A stretch of DNA of 64,000 nt from Parasphingopyxis sp. CP4 (GCF_013378055.1 NZ_CP051130.1:124001-188000); one strand, 5' to 3'. Numbered from the stretch's first letter, positions 1-11,194 are shown. The notes: generated by a model from the sequence alone, not told the origin. Made by a program: numbers and translations.

Positions 1-2
1 AT

Positions 3-2078
<2,076 letters not shown>

Positions 2079-2092
<14 letters not shown>

Positions 2093-3356
2093 ATTCAAAC
2101 TCCCCGATATTGGCGAAGGCATTGCCGAAGCTGAAGTCGTCGCCTGGCATGTGAAAGTCGGCGACGAAATCGAAGAAGATCAGGGCATTGCCGACATGAT
2201 GACCGACAAGGCCACGGTCGAGATGGAATCGCCCGTCACGGGTACTGTCGTCGAGCTCAACGGCGAAGAGGGCGATATGCTGGCGATTGGTTCGGTACTG
2301 GCTGTTATCGAAACCGACGAAATCCCCGACGAAGAAGAAGATCCGCCCGCGGCTGCTGCAAAGCTCTCCGAAGAGCGCGCGCGCGAAGAAGCCAAGGCGG
2401 CTGCAGAAGCGGCAGCCGAGGAACCGGAAGAAGCCGAACCCGAGCCGGTCGAAGAAACGCCGGTTGCCGAACCAACACCCGAACCCGGCGTCGCTCCGAC
2501 ACGCGTGATGGCTTCACCTGCCGTACGAAAGCGCGCAGCCGAGCTGGGCGTAGATCTTGCCAATGTGAAACCACAGGCTGGCGAACGCATTCGTCACAGT
2601 GATCTCGATCAGTATCTGACCTATGGCGCGACCTATCTGACGCCGGGATCCGGTCGAAAACGCGACGATGAAGAAATCAAGGTGATTGGCCTGAGGCGCA
2701 AGATTGCCGAGAATATGGCCGCATCCAAACGCAATATTCCGCATTTCACCTATGTCGAAGAAATCGATGTAACGGCACTCGAAGCAACGCGAGCCGACCT
2801 GAATGCCACGCGTGGCGATCGACCCAAGCTCACCGTGTTGCCGCTGATCATTGCGGCGATCTGCAAGACATTGCCCGATTTCCCGATGATCAATGCCACC
2901 TATGATGACGAAGCTGGCCGCGTAACGCGCCACGGTTCAGTCCATCTCGGAATGGCGACGCAAACCGATACCGGGCTTATCGTGCCGGTAATTGCCGACG
3001 CGCAGGACAAGAATGTCTGGCAGCTTGCGATGGAGATCGCACGCCTGTCGGACGCGGCACGCACGGGCAAGGCAACCCAGGCAGAGCTAACCGGCGGCAC
3101 GCTAACGCTGACCTCGCTTGGCCCGCTTGGCGGCATTGCGACCACACCGGTGATCAACCGGCCGCAAGTCGCGATCATCGGCCCGAACAAGATTGTCGAG
3201 CGCCCGGTCATCGTCGATGGGGAGATAGAAGCGCGCAAGCTGATGAATCTCTCGATCAGCTGCGATCATCGGGTCGTCGATGGCTATGATGCGGCAAGCT
3301 ATGTCCAGGCGCTGAAGACGCTTCTCGAAACGCCCGTGCTAATCTTCGCCGATTGA
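2079..3356 (+). CDS. bkdB: Dihydrolipoamide acyltransferase E2 of the branched-chain 2-oxoacid dehydrogenase
   Basis: The core acyltransferase of the complex has 425 residues from a GTG start at 2079, chosen because GGAGGA lies at 2068-2073 with 5 bp spacing and the lipoyl domain begins right after it (KFKLPDIGEG). Domains in order are one lipoyl domain (1-80, lipoyl Lys44 in TDKA), an Ala/Glu/Pro-rich linker (85-140), a peripheral subunit-binding domain (143-180, MASPAVRKRAAELG), and the catalytic domain ending in DHRVVDG with His397 and Asp401. A single lipoyl domain is typical of BCKDH E2. The E3 (lipoamide dehydrogenase) gene is not downstream, so the complex must use one encoded elsewhere. 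Confidence 0.95.
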
Positions 3357-3470
3357 CCGACCAAGATCTGGTTCGATGGATGCGGTGTCATTGCCGTTCG
3401 GACTGGGCTCGCCTAGACGCTGTTCCAGGGGGGCGATGATGCAGTCAATTCAAGATCGATCAAATTCGCA

Positions 3471-3863
3471 ATGGTAGGGCTGCTTTCGTTGGCTTTGGGC
3501 GTCGCTGCGGCGTTGCAAAGCGCTGACACTCCGGTGCCAGACCAACCCGATCCGCCACTTCAGACTGAGACCATAGCGCCTGAACCGATTGGTGATCCGT
3601 CAACCTGGGTTACACAGAGCGACTATCCGTCCAATTTTCTGCGTAACGGCGAAGAGGGCACGACACGGTTTCAGGTCCGGGTCGGTGCGAACGGCCTGCC
3701 GACAATGTGCTTCACCATCGGTTCGAGCGGGCATTTCCAGCTCGATGGCCGGACGTGCAATTTGGTCATGAACAGAGCGCGATTTAATCCCGCGCGCGAT
3801 GGGTCGGGTAATGCTGTGGCCGGGATCTACACTGGAAGCCATGAATGGCGGGCGCCGCGCTAA
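3471..3863 (+). CDS. Small exported protein with a TonB C-terminal-like domain
   Basis: The 130-residue protein starts with a short hydrophobic stretch (VGLLSLALGVAAAL) that fits a weak signal peptide or membrane anchor, then a Pro-rich linker (residues 20-45). The C-terminal half (residues 50-128) reads like the TonB C-terminal fold: YPSNFLRNGEEGTTRFQVRV, then GLPTMCF, then ARFNPARDGSG near the end. In sphingomonads such short proteins are common and are not necessarily the TonB that energises receptors, because no ExbB/ExbD lies nearby. Two cysteines (CFTI, RTCNL) could form a periplasmic disulfide. The stop lies 7 bp from the stop of the convergent aminotransferase gene. The start codon is not certain. 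Confidence 0.7.
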   Translation: MVGLLSLALGVAAALQSADTPVPDQPDPPLQTETIAPEPIGDPSTWVTQSDYPSNFLRNGEEGTTRFQVRVGANGLPTMCFTIGSSGHFQLDGRTCNLVMNRARFNPARDGSGNAVAGIYTGSHEWRAPR

Positions 3864-3870
3864 GCAGGAC

Positions 3871-5028
3871 TTAAGTGAACAGTTTTCGAGCCGTTGCCAA
3901 TCGCTCTGCGGCTTGGTCGAGCATTTCATCGCCCTTTGCGAAGCAGAGGCGCACGATGCTGGTCACGGGATCGCTCTCGTAAAATGGAGAGATAGGGATC
4001 ACCGCGACGCCTGCGTCTTCGACGAGACGGATTGCGAAATCCCGGTCTCCCAGAGCGATACCGGATGCCTCCAAGTCGACAGACAGAAAATAGGTGGCGG
4101 CGCAGGGCAGGATCGAGAAGCCGGTTTGGCTCAGGGCGGTTGATAATCGATCACGGGAACGCTGAAAGTCGGCCCGCATATCGTCAAAGTAGCTATCATT
4201 CTTGCTGAGCCCATATGCGACCCCGGCTTGGAGATTGGGCGGCGTCGTGAAGGTCAGGAACTGGTGCGTCTTGGCGATGACATTGGCCAAAGGCGGGGCG
4301 GCGATAGCCCAGCCGACCTTCCAGCCGGTGAGCGAGAAAATTTTCCCTGCCGATCCGATCTTGACGGTGCGCGCCTCCATACCGCTCATCGCCATCAGCG
4401 ATTTATGGGTCCGGCCATCAAAGGTCAGATGTTCCCACACTTCGTCACAGATCGCGACTAGATCATGGGTTTTACAGACTTCTGCCAACAGACGGAGCTC
4501 AGTTTCCGACAGCATTGTGGCCGTTGGATTGTGAGGACTGTTGAGGATAATCACGCGGGTCTTGTCGGTTATAGCCGCTTCCAGGGAATCGCGTGTGATT
4601 GTCCAATCCGGCGGACCTGAGCGGATGAATCTCGGCGTGCCGCCAGCTTGGCGCACAAGCGGCGCATAGGCATCATAGGCCGGCTGGACGATAATCGCCT
4701 CGTCGCCGGGACGGACCAGGCCCAGTATTGAGGCCGCCAGGGCTTCTGTCGCCCCGGAGGTGACGACAACCTCTTTGTCGCCATCAATCGCAAGATCTTG
4801 ATGATGCGCATAGTGATCGGCGATTGCTTTCCGCAGTGCCGGAATTCCGCGCATTGGCGGATATTGGTTCGGGCCATTGATTGTCGCCTCCGCGGCGGCT
4901 CGACGGACATCTTCAGGGCCTTCCGCGTCCGGGAAACCCTGGCCGAGATTGATTGCGCCGCGTTCCCGCGCGCGGATCGACATGTCTTCGAAGATGGTCG
5001 TTGGCAGGTCGGCGAAGTTGGGGTTCAT
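3871..5028 (-). CDS. PLP-dependent class I/II aminotransferase (YbdL/kynurenine-aminotransferase type)
   Basis: The 385-residue fold-type I aminotransferase has the expected landmarks: NLGQGFPD near residue 28, SGATEAL (91-97) for the cofactor phosphate, NSPHNPT (163-169), CDEVWEHL with Asp195 for the PLP ring nitrogen, and the Schiff-base lysine Lys229 in SAGKIFSLTGWKVGW. This signature resembles methionine aminotransferase YbdL and kynurenine/glutamine transaminase K. Substrate cannot be fixed from sequence; a broad 2-oxo acid/aromatic or methionine specificity is inferred. The ATG at 5028 overlaps the stop of the upstream AI-2E permease gene (ATGA), so the two are co-translated. Confidence 0.9.
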   Translation of the reverse strand: MNPNFADLPTTIFEDMSIRARERGAINLGQGFPDAEGPEDVRRAAAEATINGPNQYPPMRGIPALRKAIADHYAHHQDLAIDGDKEVVVTSGATEALAASILGLVRPGDEAIIVQPAYDAYAPLVRQAGGTPRFIRSGPPDWTITRDSLEAAITDKTRVIILNSPHNPTATMLSETELRLLAEVCKTHDLVAICDEVWEHLTFDGRTHKSLMAMSGMEARTVKIGSAGKIFSLTGWKVGWAIAAPPLANVIAKTHQFLTFTTPPNLQAGVAYGLSKNDSYFDDMRADFQRSRDRLSTALSQTGFSILPCAATYFLSVDLEASGIALGDRDFAIRLVEDAGVAVIPISPFYESDPVTSIVRLCFAKGDEMLDQAAERLATARKLFT

Positions 5029-6074
5029 TCGACTTTTTTACCGCCAGCCGGTCGCTTCGGCTCCTTCTTCAATACTTGCTCTATGTAGAGCCGCTGCGTG
5101 AGGACGAAGCAGACGACCGTAAGCGGCGCAGCCAGCAAGACACCGAGCAGGCCGAACAATATCCCGGCCCCGACAACGGCAAACAACAGGACGGCCGGAA
5201 GCAAATCCACTGACTTCTTCTGGATGATGGGCTGGAGAATATTGCCCTGCACCTGTTGGATCAGCACATAGACGCCGAGCGTCCACAGCGCGATCGTTGG
5301 ACTGACGCTAAAGGCAACGAGTACGGCCGGTATGCCGGCGACGACAGGACCGATAAAGGGAATGAAATCGAGCAGGCCGGCAATGATCGCAAGCGCAGCA
5401 GCTGACGGCACCCCGATGATGGAGAGTGCGATATAGATCAGCACTGCAACGATCACCGACGAGAAAATCTGTGCACGGAGCCACAGCCCCAGAGCCCGGC
5501 CAATATCGTCGCAGGTTTCGGTTGCGAGCTGTTCGCGGTTCTTGGGAACGATCCGAACCAGTCCGTCACGATACAGACCCGGTTGCGCCGCGAAGAATAC
5601 CGCGCCTGCAAGCACAAGTATGATATTGGTCAGCGCACCGCCGGCCGACATGAGGGCAAAGCTTCCCGCTCGCGTCGTCAAACCAGATAGCTGGCTGGTT
5701 ATGTCGCTGGCAGCTTGGCGGACATCATAGTCGATACCCCAATTGTCGAATGCGGTTTGCGTAGCTTCGATCGCATCTGGAATGCGGGCGATCAGGGCTG
5801 CAAACTGGGTGATAATCAGATCGCCGAAAATCCACGCCACAGATCCCAATATCCCGAACAGGGCGATCACGGAGACCGTAACGGACAATCCTTCAGGTAG
5901 TCCGAACCCTATGAAAATACGGGCAATTGCACGCAAGATTACGGCAACAACTACGGCTGCAAAGATCAGCAGTAGCAACCGGCTTAAGCTGAGGATGACG
6001 GCGGCGAGGGCAACAATAGCCAGCACTGCAAATGCCCGGCGCACGAAATTATTGTGCGATGCCTGATCGTCCAT
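5025..6074 (-). CDS. AI-2E family permease-like membrane protein
   Basis: The 349-residue polytopic inner-membrane protein is of the AI-2E/UPF0118 (TqsA/PerM) family. Hydrophobic segments occur near the N-terminus (two adjacent, about 15-60), around 65-90, and a cluster of four or five in the C-terminal half, including the family's GLLDFIPFIGPVVAGIPA block and VVGAGILFGLLGVLLAAPL. I start at MDDQASHNN because AAGGGGGC lies just ahead of that ATG; an upstream in-frame ATG at 6131 would add 19 non-conserved residues. Members have been linked to autoinducer-2 export or Na+(Li+)/H+ antiport, and the role here is unknown. The C-terminal tail is Lys-rich. Coupled to the downstream aminotransferase. 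Confidence 0.9.
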   Translation of the reverse strand: MDDQASHNNFVRRAFAVLAIVALAAVILSLSRLLLLIFAAVVVAVILRAIARIFIGFGLPEGLSVTVSVIALFGILGSVAWIFGDLIITQFAALIARIPDAIEATQTAFDNWGIDYDVRQAASDITSQLSGLTTRAGSFALMSAGGALTNIILVLAGAVFFAAQPGLYRDGLVRIVPKNREQLATETCDDIGRALGLWLRAQIFSSVIVAVLIYIALSIIGVPSAAALAIIAGLLDFIPFIGPVVAGIPAVLVAFSVSPTIALWTLGVYVLIQQVQGNILQPIIQKKSVDLLPAVLLFAVVGAGILFGLLGVLLAAPLTVVCFVLTQRLYIEQVLKKEPKRPAGGKKVE

Positions 6075-6153
6075 GGCGGCCCCCTTGATTGCGTTGTCCG
6101 ATCTTATCGGCGGGATTGCTCCGCCGAGCAAGCTTCACCGAATTGAACCTTTA

Positions 6154-6987
6154 TCAGGCCAGGCGCTCGGCGTGCCAGCGCAGATGGTCTTCCATGAATG
6201 TCGAAATGAAATAATAGCTGTGATCATGCCCATCGCGCATCGACAGGGTCAGCGGGATATCGGCAGCTTGGCACGCTTGCTCAAGAAGGTGCGGTTTGAG
6301 TTGCTCGTCGAGAAACTGATCGGCGCTTCCCTGATCGACCAGGATCTCCGGCATGCGCGCCCCGTCTTCGATCAGCGCACAGGCATCATAGGCGCGCCAT
6401 GATGCGCGGTCCGGCCCGAGATAGCCGCCCAGGGCTTTCTCACCCCAGGGGCAATGAAGCGGCGACACAATGGGGGCAAAGGCAGAGACGCTGCGGAACC
6501 GCTCGGGGTTTCGCAGAGCAATTGTCAGTGCGCCATGCCCGCCCATCGAGTGTCCGGTGATCGCTTGCCGGCGCATATCGGCCATCGGGAACTCAGGTCC
6601 GATCAACGCGGGCAGCTCGCTCTCCACATAGCTACGCATGCGGAAATTCTCAGACCAAGGTGCTTCAGAGGCATCGACATAAAAACCCGCGCCTTGGCCG
6701 AAATCATAGCCGTCATCATCTGGAACATCGTCACCGCGCGGCGACGTGTCGGGCGCAATAAAAATCAGCCCAAGTTCCGAACAGGCGCGGCGAAATTCAC
6801 CTTTTTCGGTCACATTGTCGGCGGTGCAGGTCAGGCCAGACAGGTACCAGACAACCGGCAGCTTCTGGCCGGCTTCGTGATCGGGAATATAGGCTGAAAA
6901 CCGCATATTCGTGCCGGTTTCGACGCTGCGATGGGCGTAAAAGCCTTGGGTTCCGCCATAGGCACGATTGGTCGATAGAATCTCCAT
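6154..6987 (-). CDS. fghA: S-formylglutathione hydrolase
   Basis: This cytosolic esterase hydrolyses S-formylglutathione to formate and glutathione, the last step of glutathione-dependent formaldehyde detoxification. The 277-residue length is exactly that of the family (FrmB/YeiG, human ESD). The catalytic triad reads directly: Ser147 in GHSMGG, Asp223 in QGSADQF, His256 in DGHDHSYYF. The oxyanion-hole segment YLSGLTCT is at 49-56. No S-(hydroxymethyl)glutathione dehydrogenase gene is adjacent in this window. The gene is monocistronic or leads into nothing obvious; a hydrolase gene follows it upstream on the same strand 38 bp away. Confidence 0.96.
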   Translation of the reverse strand: MEILSTNRAYGGTQGFYAHRSVETGTNMRFSAYIPDHEAGQKLPVVWYLSGLTCTADNVTEKGEFRRACSELGLIFIAPDTSPRGDDVPDDDGYDFGQGAGFYVDASEAPWSENFRMRSYVESELPALIGPEFPMADMRRQAITGHSMGGHGALTIALRNPERFRSVSAFAPIVSPLHCPWGEKALGGYLGPDRASWRAYDACALIEDGARMPEILVDQGSADQFLDEQLKPHLLEQACQAADIPLTLSMRDGHDHSYYFISTFMEDHLRWHAERLA

Positions 6988-7025
6988 GACAGCCCCGTAC
7001 CATCCGGCGCCGGCTTCGCGAAGGC

Positions 7026-7949
7026 CTAGCGTGCCATCAAGCCGCGCATTGCCGCTATTAGCGCCAGTGGCTGGTCAACCATGACATGGTGACCACAGTC
7101 CGGGAGCGCTATGAAAGATGTGCCATCCGGCATGGTTTCGCGGAGGTGAGCCAGGGCATTGGCATCCATGATCGCTGATCGATCACCATAGATCATGGCT
7201 AGCGGACAATTCGTCGATCGGGCCTTTTCGGCGCTGGTCAGCCGATCGGTAAGGCTGAAGCCATTGGGATCGAAGCACCAGCTAAATCGTCCGGGCTCTA
7301 GTTCGACGATCGCGCCGCGGGCAATCATGTCTGCGATATAGTGATTCTCGCAACTCTGTGGCGGCAGGAATCGAAACCTGGCGAGCCCTTCTTCAAGGCT
7401 GCCAAAGAAGCGGCGTTCGCGTAGCGGCCGGTCCATATTGTTTGGCGAGTGTCGCATTTGCAGCGAGGAATCCATGATAATCGCCTGGCCAACCCAGGCA
7501 TCGGGATCGGCGGCGGCTGCTGCTGTTGGTGCGCCGCCAAAACTGTGTCCGCACACTATTGGCTTTCCGGCTTCCAGCAGCCCGGCAGCCTCGGCCACGG
7601 CCTTCATGTCCTGCGCATGTTCGTGGATCGCATAGCGCGGCCGCCAATCCGAGCCACCCATGCCCGCCATGGACATTGCGACAACATGATAATCATCGGC
7701 AAAAAATGGAGCGATGTGCGCCCACCACATGGCATGCGCGCCGCCACCATGCAGGAGGAACAGGCCGGGGGCGCCCGCCTTGCCCCATGTGAAATATTCG
7801 ATGCCTCCGGCATCTCGCTCAATCCGATGCCGACTTGGCTCGTGCGCGAGAGCGGTATCGAACCATTGAGGGGCAGGAGGTTTCCTGCCTTCGTATGAAG
7901 CGATTACGGTGGCCGGCGCGGTCGAGACTGTCATACGGCTAACCAGCAT
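7026..7949 (-). CDS. Alpha/beta hydrolase
   Basis: The 307-residue protein has a classical alpha/beta hydrolase fold. The oxyanion-hole HGGG is at 67-70, the nucleophile elbow GHSFGG places Ser136 at the active site, and the C-terminal CGHHVMVDQP provides the catalytic His. An acid is expected in the IYGDRSAIMD segment. Closest by feel are epoxide-hydrolase/haloperoxidase-like esterases; the substrate is unknown. Starts at 7949 or at the second ATG at 7934 (MTVSTAPA) are both possible, since neither has a strong Shine-Dalgarno. It shares strand and direction with fghA (38 bp gap) and could be co-transcribed with it. Confidence 0.88.
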   Translation of the reverse strand: MLVSRMTVSTAPATVIASYEGRKPPAPQWFDTALAHEPSRHRIERDAGGIEYFTWGKAGAPGLFLLHGGGAHAMWWAHIAPFFADDYHVVAMSMAGMGGSDWRPRYAIHEHAQDMKAVAEAAGLLEAGKPIVCGHSFGGAPTAAAAADPDAWVGQAIIMDSSLQMRHSPNNMDRPLRERRFFGSLEEGLARFRFLPPQSCENHYIADMIARGAIVELEPGRFSWCFDPNGFSLTDRLTSAEKARSTNCPLAMIYGDRSAIMDANALAHLRETMPDGTSFIALPDCGHHVMVDQPLALIAAMRGLMAR

Positions 7950-8165
7950 GGCTTTACGCTTACGTCAACTGCGTCATACATTTTCGTCAAGAGAGATGTT
8001 TGTCATATCGAATGGAAAATTGACCATGAGCAGATCTGCAATTTGAGAGTGAACTCCCCAAAAACTGGGCTCCAGGCCAAGTGTAAATGTGGTTTTAACC
8101 TCTCTCTTGCGGACTAAATTTACGAATATCGGCGATAAAGTGGGTTCAGAAGCAAAGGAACTTCC

Positions 8166-8498
8166 ATGTCGATCTCCGCCGATCTCTTGGTGAAACAGTC
8201 AGATTCCGAAGAGCGCCGCATTGCAGAGCGTGTGCCGGTGGACATGCGTGCCGGTTTTCGTAAGCAAGGTTATGATGCCGCGAGAGCCGATGTCAGCGAT
8301 ATCTCGCAGACGGGGTGCAAGGTCGATAGCGCCATGACGCTCGCCACCGGTGTCGAAGTGTGGATCAAATTTCCTGGATTCCAGCCAATGCTATCCAAGG
8401 TCGTGTGGGCACGCGGTTTCGAAGCCGGGTGTGAATTTGAAGAACCCTTTCATCCGGCTGTGCTGGAGAATTTTTTGCAGCGCCATCGCGCCGCATAG
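8166..8498 (+). CDS. PilZ-domain protein (putative c-di-GMP sensor)
   Basis: The 110-residue protein consists of a single PilZ domain. The c-di-GMP-binding signature is seen as an Arg-rich RRIAERVPV (about 17-25) followed by the DISQTGCKV strand (the D/NxSxxG motif, about 46-54), and the barrel ends with EAGCEFEEPF. No transmembrane or enzymatic domain is fused. AAAGGA stands 6 bp before the ATG. It is a stand-alone gene after a 216-bp gap; a second PilZ protein lies about 2 kb downstream on the other strand. PilZ proteins of this small type often adjust motility, surface polysaccharide or cell-cycle traits in alphaproteobacteria; the target here is unknown. Confidence 0.9.
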   Translation: MSISADLLVKQSDSEERRIAERVPVDMRAGFRKQGYDAARADVSDISQTGCKVDSAMTLATGVEVWIKFPGFQPMLSKVVWARGFEAGCEFEEPFHPAVLENFLQRHRAA

Positions 8499-8509
8499 CT
8501 AGCCGCGCG

Positions 8510-9127
8510 CTAAATCACTTCACTGTTATAAGAATGCCAGGCAAAGATGGCGGCCGTGCCGCGATGTGGCCGCCAGCACTCTGCCGCATCGCGAATCTCT
8601 GCTTCACTCGGCCGCTCCTTCCAGCCCAATAGTTTTCCGACTTCGATCTGCACCGCAAGATCACCGGCTGGCCAGATGTCAGGCCTTCCCTCGGCAAACA
8701 GAAGATATACTTCGGCTGACCAACGCCCGATGCCTTTGACCGCGACAAGCTCTGCAATCGCGGCCTCGTCGTCCGCAGGGAGTGCGGCCAGGTCCAATTG
8801 TCCGGAAACGATCAGCTCTGCGAGCGACCGCGCATAGCTGCTCTTCTGGCGGCTCAGTCCAGCGCCGCGAAGAACTGCGTCACTCGCCTCTAGCAGCGCA
8901 TGGGGTTCCATCTCGCCGCCCAGTGCATCGGATAATTTGCGCCAGACGGCATTCGCCGATGCGACGCTGACTTGTTGGCCCAGGATCGTCCTCAGCAACG
9001 TCTGATAGCCGCGATCGCGGATACGCGGCGGTGGATAGCCGATCTCGGCAAGGCGCGTTTTAAAGCGCGGCTCGATCTTGGCTAGACTGTCCAATGACTG
9101 TCGCAGGTGCGAAGCGGCTATTCCCAT
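8510..9127 (-). CDS. DNA-3-methyladenine glycosylase II (AlkA-like, HhH-GPD)
   Basis: This base-excision repair glycosylase removes alkylated purines. The 205-residue protein is the compact HhH-GPD form without the AlkA N-terminal domain. The segment TILGQQVSVASA (about 47-59) is the family's substrate-pocket helix, the helix-hairpin-helix reads VAVKGIGRWSAEVY (128-141), and Asp156 in IWPAGDLAVQ is the catalytic acid. No [4Fe-4S] cysteines occur, so it is AlkA-like, not EndoIII-like. It is convergent with the PilZ gene with an 11-bp gap. The start ATG at 9127 gives an N-terminus matching the family (HLRQSLDSLAKIEPRF). Confidence 0.92.
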   Translation of the reverse strand: MGIAASHLRQSLDSLAKIEPRFKTRLAEIGYPPPRIRDRGYQTLLRTILGQQVSVASANAVWRKLSDALGGEMEPHALLEASDAVLRGAGLSRQKSSYARSLAELIVSGQLDLAALPADDEAAIAELVAVKGIGRWSAEVYLLFAEGRPDIWPAGDLAVQIEVGKLLGWKERPSEAEIRDAAECWRPHRGTAAIFAWHSYNSEVI

Positions 9128-9208
9128 CTATCGAGGCCTTGATTTCATTTGCAGTCCATCACATAGCCGCGCCGCAGCATTTTTCGAAATCGCCTGAAGG
9201 AATCGTTC

Positions 9209-9526
9209 ATGCCCAAGCTAATTGTCGTCAATCGCGATGGTGAAGAAACCGCCGTCGATGCAGATAACGGCCTGACCGTGATGGAAGTGATCCGGGACAA
9301 TGGCTTTGACGAGCTCCTTGCTCTTTGTGGTGGCTGTTGCTCCTGCGCGACTTGCCATGTTCATGTCGATCCGAATTTTGCGGCCAAACTTCCGGAAATG
9401 GACGAGGATGAGGATGATCTGCTGGAAAGCTCGGATCATCGCGACGAGCATTCACGTCTGTCCTGCCAGATTCCGTTCGGCGACGAGCTGGATGGCCTCA
9501 AGGTCACGATCGCGCAGGAAGACTAA
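9209..9526 (+). CDS. Adrenodoxin-type [2Fe-2S] ferredoxin
   Basis: The 105-residue plant/vertebrate-type ferredoxin carries the vertebrate-type cluster spacing CX5CX2CX36C: Cys40, Cys46, Cys49 and Cys86. Two extra cysteines (43, 44) sit inside the loop. The C-terminal half is acidic ([13 protein letters not shown]), typical of the partner-binding helix of adrenodoxin-like ferredoxins that reduce P450s or serve Rieske oxygenases. No Isc genes or P450 lie beside it, so the redox partner is unknown. The gene stands alone, divergent from the glycosylase gene. Confidence 0.94.
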   Translation: MPKLIVVNRDGEETAVDADNGLTVMEVIRDNGFDELLALCGGCCSCATCHVHVDPNFAAKLPEMDEDEDDLLESSDHRDEHSRLSCQIPFGDELDGLKVTIAQED

Positions 9527-9607
9527 GGCTCACGCCGCACTTCCTTCTCCCATTGTGAGTTGTTCTGGACGGAGGTGGCCATCAGGTCAGCTCCGCGCTT
9601 CTCGGTG

Positions 9608-10360
9608 CTATCCCGACGATCCGGTCCTTTCGTGATGCGCGTAGAGCGCGATCGCGGCGGCATTTGATACATTGAGGCTTTCAATTGCATCGCTGATCGG
9701 CAACCGCGCCAGCGCATCGCAATGGCTCGCGACATTTTGACGTAATCCCGCGCCTTCTGCGCCGAGGACGATCGCAATGCGCTTGCCACCCAATGCATCG
9801 GAAAGATTGAGCGTTGCTTCGCCTGCCAGTCCGATTCGCCAGAAACCCGCATCTGCGATCTGATCCAGTGCGCGCGATAGATTGACCACACGGCACCAGG
9901 GAAGGGCTTCCAGCGCGCCTGACGCGGCCTTGGCCAGGGCGCCAGACTCAGGCGGTGCATGGCGGTCCTGGGTCACCAGCCCTAGGGCGTTGAAGGCGAG
10001 TGCAGAACGCATGATGGCACCGGCATTATGCGGGTCCGTCACCTGATCGAGGATTACCAACGGCCGTCCTTCTTCGGCGCCGGCCAGCAGGTCTTCGATC
10101 GCGATATCGGGTAGAGGCTTGACCTCGATGACCAGTCCCTGGTGCGGGGCGTCATGCGGTACCAGCCGTCCAAGATCAGCCACACCGGCCATTTCGACTT
10201 GCAGATCGGGTGGCAGGTCTAGCCCCGCCACCCCTTCATGGGTTGCCCATAATTTGCGGATTGTTCGCTTCGGATTGTCGAGCGCCGCATAGACGGCATG
10301 CCGCCCCCAGAAGCGCGGTGCCCGGCCTTCGCGTTGTTTCGCCTTGCGTCTCTTCGCCAT
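9608..10360 (-). CDS. rlmB: 23S rRNA (guanosine-2'-O-)-methyltransferase RlmB / TrmH family
   Basis: This SPOUT-fold methyltransferase transfers methyl from SAM to ribose 2'-OH in RNA; members with this N-terminal substrate-binding domain mostly act on G2251 of 23S rRNA. The 250-residue protein opens with a basic stretch (MAKRRKAKQREG), then WGRHAVYAAL, and the C-terminal knot shows motif 1 (DPHNAGAIMRSA), motif 2 (IVLGAEGAGLR) and motif 3 (LPISDAIESLNVSNAAAIALY). The frame is open further upstream to 10522, but that extension would run through the tRNA-Tyr gene and encodes non-conserved sequence, so I start at the ATG at 10360. Confidence 0.93.
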   Translation of the reverse strand: MAKRRKAKQREGRAPRFWGRHAVYAALDNPKRTIRKLWATHEGVAGLDLPPDLQVEMAGVADLGRLVPHDAPHQGLVIEVKPLPDIAIEDLLAGAEEGRPLVILDQVTDPHNAGAIMRSALAFNALGLVTQDRHAPPESGALAKAASGALEALPWCRVVNLSRALDQIADAGFWRIGLAGEATLNLSDALGGKRIAIVLGAEGAGLRQNVASHCDALARLPISDAIESLNVSNAAAIALYAHHERTGSSG

Positions 10361-10470
10361 GGCACCATGCTTTCTATCAACGAGCGTTGACAGGCAAGCG
10401 GTGTTTCGCCATTGAGCCGCCCTTCGCCGCGCTTTCGTTGCACTGCTTCGTGAAGCGCCGTGATCCCGAT

Positions 10471-10556
10471 GGACGGGTGGCCGAGTGGTTAAAGGCAGCA
10501 GACTGTAAATCTGCCCGCGCAAGCGTACGCTGGTTCGAATCCAGCCCCGTCCACCA
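10471..10556 (+). tRNA. tRNA-Tyr (anticodon GTA)
   Basis: The acceptor stem GGACGGG pairs with CCCGTCC, the discriminator is A, and CCA is encoded. The anticodon GTA is at 10505-10507 in a loop CTGTAAA. The T-arm GGTTCGAATCC is intact. The long variable arm (CCCGCGCAAGCGTACG region) makes it a class II tRNA, as expected for bacterial Tyr. It reads divergently from rlmB and convergently with the downstream PilZ gene. Confidence 0.97.
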
Positions 10557-10595
10557 TCACCAGATTTGAGGTCTGCAGATCAGTGCAACGCTGGT

Positions 10596-10997
10596 TCAGT
10601 CTTTTCTTGTCAGGCCTGGCCGGCGAAATTCGCCGGTTGGCGGTTTGAAACGCCCGGGAACGGTGTATGGGGTCGGCATCGAAGCCAGTTCACGGTGTTT
10701 GTGGATCAATGAGTCTGGGTCAATTGGTTCGATAAACTCAATGCCGAAGGATGTGCCCTCGGCCCAGACGACGGTGCCATCGACCGGCCCAATGCCATCC
10801 AACTCCGCGGTAATCGTATGGCCAACGACAAGTGGCTTGTCGCCTGCGCCGCCAAAACCTGTCGCGGAGAGGTTGCGAAGTCTCACCGAGATCTCCTCTC
10901 CGTCGGTGTCGCGAAGAATGGTATGCCGCAACATGGCTGTGCGTTCCGCCCGTTCTTCGGCGGTCTCCTTTTTCTCATCCTCTGGTCGCTCGGCCAT
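10596..10997 (-). CDS. PilZ-domain-like protein
   Basis: The 133-residue protein begins with a charged, Glu/Arg-rich helix (residues 1-22), followed by a PilZ-like beta barrel. LRNLSATGFGGAG fits the D/NxSxxG strand, and SFGIEFIEPIDPDSL closes the barrel. The Arg-rich switch is degenerate (TAMLRHTILRD), so c-di-GMP binding is uncertain. The ATG at 10997 has GGGGGC about 6 bp ahead; the longer reading to 11102 lacks a Shine-Dalgarno. The tail (about 105-133) is Pro/Arg-rich and probably disordered. It lies 40 bp from the tRNA-Tyr 3' end, pointing toward it. Confidence 0.75.
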   Translation of the reverse strand: MAERPEDEKKETAEERAERTAMLRHTILRDTDGEEISVRLRNLSATGFGGAGDKPLVVGHTITAELDGIGPVDGTVVWAEGTSFGIEFIEPIDPDSLIHKHRELASMPTPYTVPGRFKPPTGEFRRPGLTRKD

Positions 10998-11194
10998 CGT
11001 GCGCCCCCATGAATAGCCTGTTTGCGACCGACTCGTTGCCGGTCGGAAAGACATTGATACCATATCTGGGTAAATGGCTGTCGGACGTAGTGGGTAAACC
11101 ATGTTGTAACCCTAACCACGGTTAACCTCAATTTGCCCAATTTGACGCGACGCCTGTTTTTGCGCACCTAGCGCCGACCGACAGGAGAGCGTTT

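Noticed and set aside
3871-6074. Quorum-sensing role of the AI-2E permease
   Set aside because: The family name is historical, and no luxS or lsr gene is in the window. The neighbouring aminotransferase gives no hint of signalling.
10361-10522. N-terminal extension of rlmB to 10522
   Set aside because: It would run through the tRNA-Tyr gene on the opposite strand and has no conserved residues. The ATG at 10360 gives the normal length.
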